A stretch of DNA of 64,000 nt from DATFKA01 sp035268885 (GTDB lineage: Bacteria; Bacteroidota; Bacteroidia; Chitinophagales; Saprospiraceae), in contig DATFKA010000036.1 in assembly GCA_035268885.1 (NCBI GenBank), positions 53,996-117,995 on the forward strand, in the 5' to 3' direction. Made by a program: the position numbers and the translations under genes. Shown here one piece after another: positions 17,338 through 26,559 of this stretch. Below the pieces are notes generated by a model. The model saw only the letters and a list, made by a program, of their open reading frames with translations. It was not told the origin of the DNA and did no database searches. Every line of letters begins with the position of its first letter. Position 1 is the stretch's first letter.

Positions 17338-17365
17338 AGCACAAGCTACTTTTTAAAATAAATAC

Positions 17366-19195
17366 ATGGCGAAACGCAGAAACGAAGAACCCAAAACCCT
17401 CAAGGATCAACTGGGGGCATTACGCAACTTACCCCCCTTCTTCCGGCTGGTTTGGAAGACTAATCCCCGTTTGGCGCTGAGTAATATGCTGTTGCGCCTG
17501 GTAAAATCGGGTCTTCCCTTACTCATCCTCTACGTCGGTAAAGAGATTATCGATGAGGTCATTCGGCTAATGGAGGTAGCAGATCCGCTGAGTGAAGCCC
17601 GCTGGTTATGGATTTTGTTAGGAATTGAATTGGGGCTGGCGATTCTTTCGGATGTTATCGGTCGTGGAATCAGTCTTACCGAAAGTCTGCTGGGCGATCT
17701 TTTTGCCAATAAAACCTCTACCGAACTAATTGAACACGCCGCCCGTCTGGATATGTATCAATTTGAGAATCCGGTTTTTTACGATAAGTTAGAACGCGCC
17801 CGTCGTCAGACCAACGGCCGTACGGCCTTGATGTCGCTGGCCCTACAGCAGATTCAGGACTCGATTACCATCATTTTTCTTGGTGCTGGCCTGGTAGCCT
17901 TTAATCCCTGGTTGATTCTTATTTTGGTGGTGGCAGTGATTCCCTCCTTTTTAGGCGAAAGCCACTTTAACCAGCGGAGTTATTCCCTGACGCGTGCCTG
18001 GACACCCCAGCGGCGAGAACTGGATTACCTGCGTTATATCGGTGCCAGTGATGCGACGGCCAAAGAGGTGAAAATCTTCGGCTTGTCCGACTTTTTGGCC
18101 AAGCGCTTTTACAAACTGGCGGATAAATATTATCAGGAGAACCGAAAGATTGCCATTCAAAGAAATATGTGGGGAAGCCTGCTGGCGATTATTGGTACGG
18201 CGGCCTATTACGGGGCTTACGTGGTGATCGCTGTGCAGACCATCACCGGACAGATCAGTGTCGGTACCCTGACTTTTCTGACGGGATCTTTCAGCCGCAT
18301 GCGCTCCAATCTGCAGAGCATTATGAGTCGGTTCTCGCGGATTACCGATAGTGCCATGTACCTGCAGGATCTTTTCGACTTTTTTGCCATTGAGCCCACC
18401 ATCAAGAATACGGCCAGTAGTCAGCCTTTTCCGCAGCAACTGAAGCAGGGCTTCACCTTTGAAAAGGTGAGTTTTAAATACCCGGGCAGTGAGCGGTGGG
18501 CCATCAAGGATCTGTCTTTCCATCTGCCTGCCGGCAAAAAAATGGCCCTGGTGGGGGAGAATGGAGCGGGGAAAACGACTTTAGTGAAACTCCTGGCTCG
18601 CCTTTACGAACCCACCGAGGGACGCATACTGATCGATGGCGTAGATATCCGGGAAATAGAGTTACATAGCTTACGCGAAAATATTGGGATTATTTTTCAG
18701 GACTATGTGCGCTTTCAATTGAAGGCCAGGGAGAATATTGCAATTGGTAATATCGCTCAGGTCGATGACTTGGAAATGGTTGACGAAGCCGCTCAGAAAA
18801 GCTTAGCTAAGATGGTAGTCGAGCAGTTCCCGCAGAAATACGAGCAATTCCTGGGGCGCCGCTTCAAAGACGGTCTGGAACTCTCGGGTGGGCAATGGCA
18901 GAAAATCGCACTGGCCCGGGCCTATATGCGCGACGCGCAGCTTTTGATCCTCGATGAGCCCACGGCCGCCCTGGATGCCCGCGCCGAACACGAGGTCTTC
19001 CTGCGCTTTGCGGAACTCATCGAAGGGAAAACGGCCGTACTGATTTCGCATCGCTTCTCAACGGTACGCATGGCCGATGTTATCCTCTTTCTGGAGCACG
19101 GTCAGCGCCTGGAGATGGGCAGCCACGAAGAATTGCTGGAACTGGATGGGAAATACGCCGAGTTGTTTCGTTTGCAGGCGGCGGGATACGTATAA
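17366..19195 (+). CDS. ABC exporter half-transporter (ABCB type)
   Basis: The 609-aa protein fuses a six-helix membrane domain (about residues 20-335) to an ATPase domain. Visible motifs are GENGAGKTTL (Walker A), FQDYVRF (Q-loop), LSGGQWQKIALARA (signature), LLILDEPTAALD (Walker B) and ISHR (H-loop). It would work as a homodimer exporting lipids, peptides or drugs; the substrate is unknown. Its mRNA leader carries the structured repeat. It converges on viaA. Confidence 0.93.
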   Translation: MAKRRNEEPKTLKDQLGALRNLPPFFRLVWKTNPRLALSNMLLRLVKSGLPLLILYVGKEIIDEVIRLMEVADPLSEARWLWILLGIELGLAILSDVIGRGISLTESLLGDLFANKTSTELIEHAARLDMYQFENPVFYDKLERARRQTNGRTALMSLALQQIQDSITIIFLGAGLVAFNPWLILILVVAVIPSFLGESHFNQRSYSLTRAWTPQRRELDYLRYIGASDATAKEVKIFGLSDFLAKRFYKLADKYYQENRKIAIQRNMWGSLLAIIGTAAYYGAYVVIAVQTITGQISVGTLTFLTGSFSRMRSNLQSIMSRFSRITDSAMYLQDLFDFFAIEPTIKNTASSQPFPQQLKQGFTFEKVSFKYPGSERWAIKDLSFHLPAGKKMALVGENGAGKTTLVKLLARLYEPTEGRILIDGVDIREIELHSLRENIGIIFQDYVRFQLKARENIAIGNIAQVDDLEMVDEAAQKSLAKMVVEQFPQKYEQFLGRRFKDGLELSGGQWQKIALARAYMRDAQLLILDEPTAALDARAEHEVFLRFAELIEGKTAVLISHRFSTVRMADVILFLEHGQRLEMGSHEELLELDGKYAELFRLQAAGYV

Positions 19196-19210
19196 CAGGT
19201 GGTCATTTGA

Positions 19211-20836
19211 TTAAAGCGTCTCCAGGATCTCCCGGTTCAAATCCCGGATAATTCCTTTCTTCTTGGGGTCGTAGAGCCAGTTGTTATCGAAATATTCCAG
19301 GATCATACTACTGGGATCGTCGGAGAGGGTCAGGCTGTGGAATTGGGCACCTTTGTTTTGCTGGCAGTGGCGCACTTCTTTTAACACATCCTTATTAACG
19401 CGGTACATGATGAAATCGGAGATGACCAGTACATCGGCGTCTTCGTAATCGTTAGTTTTGAGTTGGCGTAGGGCTTCGGATAAGGGAAGACTGATATCCG
19501 TGCCGCCGTAAAAGGACATTTTTAGAAACTTGGCCAGTTCATCTACCGAATTGGCAATATCGTAAAGGTCTAGTGTCTTAATGCCGATGGAAAAGTTAAT
19601 CAGGTAAGCGCGACGATTCTCACGGATGGCCATTTTGAGGATGGCCAGGCATAAGACTTTGGCAATCTGTTCGGGACGTCCGGTCATAGATTCGCTGGTG
19701 TCGACGCAGACGATGAAAGGCCCCTTTTCCTTTTGCTTCACTCGTTGATTGACCTCCGTAAACTTATCCTCGCTTTGGATAAGCTTCCGATCTTCGTAGC
19801 GGAAAGTCATGAGATTCTTTTCGGCAAATTTTTGCAAAAATAGATCTTCGGTGCCCTCATCGCTGAGTAGGCCGGCCTCGGAACTGAGCAGATTACTCAG
19901 GTCATCGCTTTCGTGTACACCAACGATTTCAGCTTTAGAAAACTCATCACTTACCCATTCCTGGCGGATAATGGTTTTCTCAAAGGTTTCTTCTTCCAAC
20001 TCGATTTCGGCTTCCCGCAGGCGACCGAGTAAATCGGCCAGTTCCTTAATCGATTCCTCATCTTGCAGTAATTCATCATACTTTTGAATGATATCAAAGG
20101 AGCTATCCTGCCAGAGTTCGCGCGACATATCCCAGCCCAGATAATCGGAAAAGGGGGTGATGATATCCATCAATTTCTGGTATTCTTCCACCTTGGCTTC
20201 CATAAGTTCCAGGTACTGCTCGCGTTCTTCTTCCAGTTTTTTGAGCTGGTGTTCCAGTATTTTTGCATTCAGCAGGGCATCCCACTGCGCCAATAAATCG
20301 GTCAGGATGAGCTCCATGCGCTCCTGTTCTTTGGGAGGGATTTCAGTCAGCGGCTTGCTCCCAATGATTTCCTGGAAGCTATCCTGGTAGAATCCGATAT
20401 CCAGTTGTTCTTTGGGATATACCGATTTGAGGTATTCGGTCATGACGCTCCAGCGAGTGACAAATACGTGTTTGGGGGTGATCGACCACATGGTCAGCCG
20501 CTTGACTTCATCGTCGTAGGGATTGTCCTGCCTTACTTTGTTGTAAGTTTTACGGATCCAGTATAAAGTATCCAGTACGAGTTGCTCCGTGATATTATCA
20601 TTCTTCTGTAGAATGGGGATTAGATCCTCAGTTGCAAATAGTCGATCTAGACCCTCCCGGAAGTATTGAAAATACTGATCCTGCAATTCATCGGGCACTG
20701 AAAAATCGGCGTGACCCAGCAGATTTTGCAGATATTGCACCAGGTATTTCCGCGTCTGTCGATCCAGTAGTTGACCGAATTCGATGAAGCGTTGGTATTC
20801 TTCTTCCAGTTTTTTTTGTAAGTCTCTTTTGGACAT
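19211..20836 (-). CDS. viaA: VWA protein ViaA-like, partner of RavA
   Basis: The 541-aa protein has a long helical, acidic N-terminal region (coiled coil about residues 190-300) and a C-terminal von Willebrand A domain. The MIDAS motif DTSESM sits near residue 376. This matches ViaA, the VWA partner of the MoxR-type ATPase RavA. In E. coli the pair interacts with respiratory complex I and fumarate reductase and affects aminoglycoside sensitivity. It lies 35 nt after ravA in the same operon. Confidence 0.85.
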   Translation of the reverse strand: MSKRDLQKKLEEEYQRFIEFGQLLDRQTRKYLVQYLQNLLGHADFSVPDELQDQYFQYFREGLDRLFATEDLIPILQKNDNITEQLVLDTLYWIRKTYNKVRQDNPYDDEVKRLTMWSITPKHVFVTRWSVMTEYLKSVYPKEQLDIGFYQDSFQEIIGSKPLTEIPPKEQERMELILTDLLAQWDALLNAKILEHQLKKLEEEREQYLELMEAKVEEYQKLMDIITPFSDYLGWDMSRELWQDSSFDIIQKYDELLQDEESIKELADLLGRLREAEIELEEETFEKTIIRQEWVSDEFSKAEIVGVHESDDLSNLLSSEAGLLSDEGTEDLFLQKFAEKNLMTFRYEDRKLIQSEDKFTEVNQRVKQKEKGPFIVCVDTSESMTGRPEQIAKVLCLAILKMAIRENRRAYLINFSIGIKTLDLYDIANSVDELAKFLKMSFYGGTDISLPLSEALRQLKTNDYEDADVLVISDFIMYRVNKDVLKEVRHCQQNKGAQFHSLTLSDDPSSMILEYFDNNWLYDPKKKGIIRDLNREILETL

Positions 20837-20871
20837 TTTCTATCAGCTTAATCTTTTCGCAGCTTTGGGTA

Positions 20872-22449
20872 TCAAAAGTCATTATACGAAAAGCGGATTT
20901 TCTCCAGGCGTAATTTCAAGTTCTGTAGTGCGGTTCTTACTTCATTTAGGTTAGCACTAACGATTTCGGCGTATTCTCGATGGACAAAAAGGTTGTTTTC
21001 CAGGCCCTGCAATTCCTCGGGGGCATTGGCTCCGATGTGATCCAATTGCTTATCGATGTATTGATGTACCCGCTGGAAGCGTTCCTCCCAGTATTTTGCC
21101 ACTACATCGTGCGGCTTTTTAAAGATGATTTCCGTTTTTTCTCCTTTGAGGGTGGCTAAACGATAAGTCTGCACTTCCGAATTAAATTCGACATCAATGG
21201 TGAATTGCCCCGTTCCGCGACTGGCTTTCAGCCGATTGCGTAGATTGAGCGCTTCGTCGTAGAAATTGGTCACCTCCTGGTTGTCATTTTCCAGCTTGCG
21301 GAACTGTTTAGTTGGCACGAGTACGCCCTCAAATTTGTTGTCTTCCTTGACCAGACGGTAGTATTCGTCTTGTACAATCTCCAGTTGCTCCCGGGTGACT
21401 GTGTGAGGTACCTTGATCTCCTGATTGACATCCCCCTCAAAATCGTTGACTTCGCGTTTGATCATCTGCAAATTGACCGCCATGGTATAGCCGTGTTTGC
21501 GAATGGCATCCCGCACGATATCTTCAATTACTTCCTTTTGACTGGGCTGGCTCCACAGGCAATCAATCATCAGGAAGCAATCCATGAGATCCACTTTTTG
21601 CCGACCGTTTAGGAAAGCAGAAGTTCGGAGCAAACGGATGATTTTTTTCCAGCGGCGATCAAAGATGTGCATCTCCTTACCGACGTTATTGGGTTTGTCG
21701 TTATAGTCCTGTATTTTGATCTTGACCACCTGAATGGTATTTAGCACTTCGGCCGGCACTTCAATCTGATCAATGGCCCGGTCCCATTCTTTTAGCTCTT
21801 TATCTTTGAGTTTGACCCCTTCCGGTAAATTGTCTTCGTAGACGTCCCGGGTGTCGGTAATCATATTCAGGAAGTTGTCAAACTGCCGGATACCGCCCAC
21901 CTCCAATCTAATGAGAAAGCGATCCCAAATGGGGGCCAGATTGGTATTATTGGGCGGCAGCTCATTCGAAGCCGTAATGATACCTCGAATATTTACGGGT
22001 ATGTCGCGGTCGCCGTTGCGGTAAATTTTTTCGTTGAGAATGGTCAGTAGGGCGTTTTGTATGGCGGGTCCTGCCTTCCAGATTTCATCCAGAAAGACGA
22101 TGTTGGCCCCCGGTAAATAGCGATCGGTCAGGCGCTCGTATTTGTCTTCTTCCTTGAGTTTTTTAATGGAAACGGGCCCGAAGATCTCATCCGGTGTACT
22201 GAATTTTGACATTAGGTATTCGAAAGAAGTACCGTCCTGGAAGGCATACTTTAGGCGTCGGGCAATCAGGCTTTTCCCCACTCCCGGAGGGCCTAAAAGA
22301 AAAATACTCTCACCGGCCAGCGCACTGAGTAAGGCCAGGCGGACAGATTTTTCCTTTTCGTAAAGGCCTTTACAAAGGGCACCTAGTAATTGATTCATTC
22401 TTCCGTGAATGACGGGTGCTTCACTGGTCTTTATATTGGTATCTGACAT
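20872..22449 (-). CDS. ravA: MoxR-family AAA+ ATPase RavA-like
   Basis: The 525-aa protein starts with a MoxR/RavA AAA+ module: LLGPPGVGKSLIARR (Walker A), NIVFLDEIWKAG (Walker B) and IITASNELPP (sensor 1). The lid and the long C-terminal region shared with E. coli RavA follow. It acts as a hexameric chaperone-like ATPase. It is first of a two-gene operon with viaA. The pair shows no nearby substrate gene, though the NQR complex is encoded 17 kb away. Confidence 0.9.
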   Translation of the reverse strand: MSDTNIKTSEAPVIHGRMNQLLGALCKGLYEKEKSVRLALLSALAGESIFLLGPPGVGKSLIARRLKYAFQDGTSFEYLMSKFSTPDEIFGPVSIKKLKEEDKYERLTDRYLPGANIVFLDEIWKAGPAIQNALLTILNEKIYRNGDRDIPVNIRGIITASNELPPNNTNLAPIWDRFLIRLEVGGIRQFDNFLNMITDTRDVYEDNLPEGVKLKDKELKEWDRAIDQIEVPAEVLNTIQVVKIKIQDYNDKPNNVGKEMHIFDRRWKKIIRLLRTSAFLNGRQKVDLMDCFLMIDCLWSQPSQKEVIEDIVRDAIRKHGYTMAVNLQMIKREVNDFEGDVNQEIKVPHTVTREQLEIVQDEYYRLVKEDNKFEGVLVPTKQFRKLENDNQEVTNFYDEALNLRNRLKASRGTGQFTIDVEFNSEVQTYRLATLKGEKTEIIFKKPHDVVAKYWEERFQRVHQYIDKQLDHIGANAPEELQGLENNLFVHREYAEIVSANLNEVRTALQNLKLRLEKIRFSYNDF

Positions 22450-22515
22450 TCTATTTCGATTTATATCTTTCTTTAACCTTTAACGATGTATCTATAGCCA
22501 CGGCATGTCTTGGCC

Positions 22516-23025
22516 CTACGGGCGATGTACACCACCCACTTCAACGTAGGAACGGCGGTTTTTTTCCTGTTCGGTGGCCGCTCTGACGTTGAGGACCACC
22601 CCACTAAAATACAGGGTCTTACCGGCCATTTGATGATTAAAGTCTACCTTTACTGCATCCGCATCCCAGGAGACTAATTTTCCGTTGTGAGGGGTACCCT
22701 GATCATCGGTCAGCTGCACATAGTCACCGGGGGAGAGGGTGTCCAGAGATAGTTCCCGACTTTCGTCAAAAATACGTCGGGGCACCTGGATGATGTTTTC
22801 GGCCTGAACCGGACCGTAAGCCTCTGTTGGCTTTAGGGTGAAGACGAATTGATCCCCCTCTTCCAGACCTTGCAGTTGGGCTTCGAAAGCAGGTAACAGT
22901 TGCTGCCCGCCAAAGTAGAATTTAAAGGGATAGTGTTGATCCATGGTCTCGAGTATCGCCCCCTGGGCATTATTTTCTCGCAAAGTATAGGAAAGTGTAA
23001 CAATCTTATCAGCTTCAATTTTCAT
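22516..23025 (-). CDS. slyD: FKBP-type peptidyl-prolyl isomerase, SlyD-like
   Basis: The 169-aa protein has the SlyD layout: an FKBP core split by an insert-in-flap chaperone domain. Markers are FYFGGQQLLPAFEAQLQGL, the EAYGP turn, and VDFNHQMAGKTLYF near residue 140. There is no His-rich metal tail as in E. coli SlyD; the C-terminus ends GGVHRP. It catalyses proline isomerisation in the cytoplasm and helps folding. Confidence 0.9.
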   Translation of the reverse strand: MKIEADKIVTLSYTLRENNAQGAILETMDQHYPFKFYFGGQQLLPAFEAQLQGLEEGDQFVFTLKPTEAYGPVQAENIIQVPRRIFDESRELSLDTLSPGDYVQLTDDQGTPHNGKLVSWDADAVKVDFNHQMAGKTLYFSGVVLNVRAATEQEKNRRSYVEVGGVHRP

Positions 23026-23080
23026 GGTTGCTTGTCTTTACTCCTTTTTAACCCCGTTTTACTTTAAATGTTTAAGGGAC

Positions 23081-23737
23081 TTAATTTGGTGAATAGCCGA
23101 GCAAAAATTGAAAAAGCCGATCAAAACCATGGCGGATACCATCCGTTGCGGTGGGTAATAATTTCAACTGCCGTCGATAAATCTGCGCCAGACTTTGAAA
23201 ATTGGGATCCTGGTTAAGTCGGGCAATGGTCAGACCACGGATATAGCGATTGGCTTGATTATGGACTAGTTGTAGTTTTTCTTCCGGATGATTATTAAAT
23301 AGCTGGTCCAGGTGGGTTAGGCGCATATTGGTCTGGAGAAATTGCCAACCTTTCTCGGCCAGTTGGTAATTTATTTTCCGACTGGCCTGGATCAGATCCT
23401 GCCGATTGACCAGGTCAAAACGCTCGAAAGGCATACCAAAAAGCCGAGCCAGGGGGGTGACTAGGGTCAGACTATCTTCTTTAAAGCCCGGCAGACCATT
23501 TGTATAAGGGAAGGCCAATTGCTCGACCATGTCTACCCGGATACCCAGGTGGACTTCTACCAGGCTTCCGTCTGGATAATGACTAAAGGAAAAAATGACG
23601 CATTGGAAGCCAATGGGAGTGAGCTTGCGATATTGTTTAAACGCTGGAACGAAGTAGAAGCCTTTTTCCTGGAATAGGGGCTGCATGAGTTCGTGGAACC
23701 TATCTTCTAATGCCTTTTGCCGTTCGTGTATGGCCAT
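23081..23737 (-). CDS. Conserved hypothetical protein
   Basis: The 218-aa soluble protein has no signal peptide or membrane segment. I do not recognise the family. It opens with a helical stretch (RQKALEDRFHELMQPLFQ). A beta-rich middle follows (IGFQCVIFSFSHYPDGSLVEV), then a helical, Arg/Gln-rich second half. Codon use resembles its neighbours, so it appears native. The layout distantly recalls DUF4304-type proteins, but I cannot support that assignment. Confidence 0.7.
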   Translation of the reverse strand: MAIHERQKALEDRFHELMQPLFQEKGFYFVPAFKQYRKLTPIGFQCVIFSFSHYPDGSLVEVHLGIRVDMVEQLAFPYTNGLPGFKEDSLTLVTPLARLFGMPFERFDLVNRQDLIQASRKINYQLAEKGWQFLQTNMRLTHLDQLFNNHPEEKLQLVHNQANRYIRGLTIARLNQDPNFQSLAQIYRRQLKLLPTATDGIRHGFDRLFQFLLGYSPN

Positions 23738-23948
23738 ATTTGTTTATTACCTTGGGCCATTAAACAGAAGGACGGGAATTTGGTTTATTTAAAGTCAATA
23801 CAGAAAAGGCGAGTTTCTACTTTAACGCTAGTTTAACGCCTTTTTTCCGAAAGGATACGTCATAAAAACCGTATGAAACGTTGTATAACTGTGGTCGATC
23901 TTCTGAAAGCTCGGCTGCTTTCTTTCATCAGAACTAAAATAAAACCAT

Positions 23949-24635
23949 ATGCGATCTTTACTGCTGGCTTTACTTTTTTGCGTAAGCTGGACGATGACCA
24001 CCGCTCAAAATGGGCAAAACACCCTGTCTTCCAGTACGGATTCAGACCCTAAAGCTAAAGCCGTACTCGAACAGATGCGGAATAAATACGAGGGATACAA
24101 AACCATAGATGTTACCTTTTCTTTAGAAATTAAATTACCCGAAGAGGCGGCAGAAACGCAAACCATCCACCTGAAGAAAAAAGGGGATGCCTACCGGGTG
24201 GAAATGCCCGGCCGTACGGTGATCTCCGACGGAGAAACCCTATGGATGGTGATGGATCGTAATCAGGAGGTACAGATTAATGACGTACCAGATGCCGCAG
24301 AAGACCAAAGTATCCTCTCGCCGGAAGCGCTCTTCCGCCTGTACGAAACGAATGATTTTGCTTATTTTCTGGTGGGGGAAACCACCGAAAATGGCAAAGT
24401 TGTTCAGAAAATTGAGTTCAAGCCACTGGATGAATACGCCGATTATTCCAAGATGCGTCTGACCCTGGTTAAGGGCAGTAATGACTTTATTCGGGTAAAA
24501 GCTTTTGGTAAGGATGGCTCTCGCTTTACGATCACGGTAAAAGATATGCGTCCGAATACTACTATGGCTGATGGGCTGTTTGGATTCGATAAAAAAGATT
24601 ACCCCGATTATTACATTGAGGATCTGCGATATTAG
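23949..24635 (+). CDS. lolA: LolA-like outer-membrane lipoprotein carrier
   Basis: The 228-aa protein has a signal peptide (ending TTAQ). The LolA/LolB-like half-barrel begins AKAVLEQMRNKYEGYKTIDVTF and includes MPGRTVISDGETLWMV and LFRLYETNDF. It would carry lipoproteins through the periplasm to the outer membrane. Family members in Bacteroidota usually lie next to ftsK; here the gene is solitary. A small hairpin (GAAAGC/GCTTTC) sits about 40 nt upstream in its leader. Confidence 0.85.
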   Translation: MRSLLLALLFCVSWTMTTAQNGQNTLSSSTDSDPKAKAVLEQMRNKYEGYKTIDVTFSLEIKLPEEAAETQTIHLKKKGDAYRVEMPGRTVISDGETLWMVMDRNQEVQINDVPDAAEDQSILSPEALFRLYETNDFAYFLVGETTENGKVVQKIEFKPLDEYADYSKMRLTLVKGSNDFIRVKAFGKDGSRFTITVKDMRPNTTMADGLFGFDKKDYPDYYIEDLRY

Positions 24636-24646
24636 CATAATCCCTC

Positions 24647-24680
24647 CCTGCGGTCCGTAAGATATCCTACGGACCGCAGG
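24647..24680. terminator. 13-bp hairpin after lolA
   Basis: A perfect stem CCTGCGGTCCGTA (24647-24659) pairs with 24668-24680 around an 8-nt loop. It is GC-rich with no T-run, 12 nt after the lolA stop. Confidence 0.75.
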
Positions 24681-24694
24681 TTGGGTTGGCGATC

Positions 24695-24725
24695 GTTGAA
24701 TAAGCCTAAAAATCCCTTATCTTTG
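24695..24725 (+). promoter_or_regulatory. Promoter of the GH3-family gene
   Basis: GTTG (24695-24698), a 19-nt spacer and TATCTTTG (24718-24725) fit the Bacteroidota promoter. The start codon is 17 nt further on. Confidence 0.6.
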
Positions 24726-24741
24726 CGCAAAAGAAAGATAC

Positions 24742-26244
24742 ATGGGATTTAGAGCTTTTGTCATTAAACCTTTTGCTAAATACATCGCCCGCAATATCCG
24801 CCGTATGGCAGCCAATGCGGTCAGTGAACAAGATAAAATATTCGAGGAATTGGTGCGCGTTGGCCGTCAAACTGCTTACGGAAAAGACCACGACTTCGAT
24901 AATATACATTCTTACGAAGACTTCAAGGCCCGGGTACCTATCCGGGATTATGAGGGGATGCGTGCCTACGTCGACCGCATCAAGGAAGGCGAAGAGAATG
25001 TCCTCTGGAAAGGTAGGCCCCGCTACTTTGCCAAAACTTCCGGCACCACTTCTGGTGTGAAATACATTCCACTCACCACGGATAGTTTACCCAATCATTT
25101 CGGAACGGCTCGTAATGCCCTGTTTAATTACTACGCCGAAACCGGTAAAGGTAGCTGGCTGGACGGTAAGCTTATCTTCCTCTCGGGTAGCCCCGAACTG
25201 GAGGAAATCGCAGGAATCCCCACGGGGCGACTGTCGGGTATCGTCAACCACCTGGTGCCGGCCTGGCTCCGCACCAATCAAATGCCCAGCTATGAGACTA
25301 ATTGTATTGAAGAATGGGAAGAAAAACTGGAAAAAATTGTTGCGGAAACCAAGGATGAACGAATGACCCTGATCAGTGGTATTCCCCCTTGGGTACAGAT
25401 GTATTACGAGCGTTTATTGGAAGTGACTGGAAAGGATGAAATAATCGATATCTTCCCCGATTACCAGGTTTTTGTCTACGGTGGTGTTAATTTTGAACCC
25501 TACAGGGCTAAATTAGAATCATTGGTGGGAAAACGCATCGATGCTGTGGAGACTTATCCCGCCTCAGAAGGTTTTATTGCTTTCCAGGATTCGCAGACCG
25601 AGCCCGGTTTATTATTGAATGCCGCTTCGGGGATATTCTTTGAATTTGTGCCGGCCGATGAAGTGTTTAACGAAAATCCGACCCGGTTGCATCTGCGCCA
25701 GGTAGAGGTTGGCGTCAACTACGCCCTGATCATCAATAGTAATGCCGGGCTTTGGGGGTATAATATCGGCGATACGGTACAGTTTGTTTCGAAAGATCCT
25801 TATCGGCTGGTGGTTAGCGGGCGCATTAAGCACTTCATTTCCGCATTTGGGGAGCACGTGATCGGAAAAGAGGTGGAGCAAGCCATGATGGATACAGCGG
25901 CCGCAGAAAATGTACGGGTAGAAGAATTTACGGTGGCGCCGCAGGTGAGTCCGCCGGAGGGCGGCTTGCCCTACCACGAGTGGTTCGTCGTCTTTGATCA
26001 GGAACCCGCTGATCTTTCCGCTTTCGCTAAAAAACTGGACGCGGAAATGGTACAACAAAATATTTATTACGAAGATCTGATCTCGGGAGGAATTCTTCAG
26101 CCCCTTAAAATTCGGGCTATGCAGAAAAATGCCTTCCGACAATACATGAAATCACAGGGCAAACTGGGCGGGCAAAATAAAGTGCCACGCCTATCCAACG
26201 ATCGCAAGATCGCCGACGCCCTGGCCCCTTACATCAAGTCGTAA
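24742..26244 (+). CDS. GH3 auxin-responsive-promoter family protein (acyl-adenylating)
   Basis: The 500-aa protein matches the bacterial GH3/JAR1 family of the ANL adenylating superfamily. The ATP motif FAKTSGTTSGVKYIPLT lies near residue 98. VETYPASEGF (adenine-binding) and YNIGDTVQF follow, as does a C-terminal lid domain with SGRIKHFISAFGEHV. Plant members join amino acids to acyl acids. The bacterial substrate is unknown. The gene has its own promoter and is followed by a small conserved gene. Confidence 0.9.
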   Translation: MGFRAFVIKPFAKYIARNIRRMAANAVSEQDKIFEELVRVGRQTAYGKDHDFDNIHSYEDFKARVPIRDYEGMRAYVDRIKEGEENVLWKGRPRYFAKTSGTTSGVKYIPLTTDSLPNHFGTARNALFNYYAETGKGSWLDGKLIFLSGSPELEEIAGIPTGRLSGIVNHLVPAWLRTNQMPSYETNCIEEWEEKLEKIVAETKDERMTLISGIPPWVQMYYERLLEVTGKDEIIDIFPDYQVFVYGGVNFEPYRAKLESLVGKRIDAVETYPASEGFIAFQDSQTEPGLLLNAASGIFFEFVPADEVFNENPTRLHLRQVEVGVNYALIINSNAGLWGYNIGDTVQFVSKDPYRLVVSGRIKHFISAFGEHVIGKEVEQAMMDTAAAENVRVEEFTVAPQVSPPEGGLPYHEWFVVFDQEPADLSAFAKKLDAEMVQQNIYYEDLISGGILQPLKIRAMQKNAFRQYMKSQGKLGGQNKVPRLSNDRKIADALAPYIKS

Positions 26245-26294
26245 AGGCCGAATTAGCCTAGCGGAATACAACGATCATCCTTTAACCTTTAAAA

Positions 26295-26549
26295 ATGCAA
26301 TACAACGAATCCTGGACCACTTACCAAAAAGCACTTTATTACGATAAACAGGGCGACTGGAAGCAGGCCCACGATCTGGTGGATGGCCTGCCAGGCAAAG
26401 ATGCCGCGCGCATACACGCCTACCTGCACCGGGTGGAGGGCGATGAGTGGAATGCCCGCTACTGGTACCGGCGCGCTGATGCCGACTTTTTTGACGGCAG
26501 TCTGGGAGAGGAATGGGAGGTGTTGTGGGAGCAATTTAGTAAGCCTTAG
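26295..26549 (+). CDS. Small conserved protein with TPR-like helix pair
   Basis: The 84-aa soluble protein is rich in Trp and Tyr. The pattern HAYLHRVEGDEWNARYWYRRA recurs in short bacterial proteins of unknown function and suggests a TPR-like helical hairpin. It is 50 nt downstream of the GH3 gene on the same strand, so co-transcription is possible. No function can be assigned. Confidence 0.65.
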   Translation: MQYNESWTTYQKALYYDKQGDWKQAHDLVDGLPGKDAARIHAYLHRVEGDEWNARYWYRRADADFFDGSLGEEWEVLWEQFSKP

Positions 26550-26559
26550 AAACATTAGG

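Noticed and set aside
23905..23922. Third copy of the 38-nt structured repeat in the lolA leader
   Set aside because: It has a GAAAGC/GCTTTC hairpin but lacks the internal direct repeats and the AGCTGTT core.
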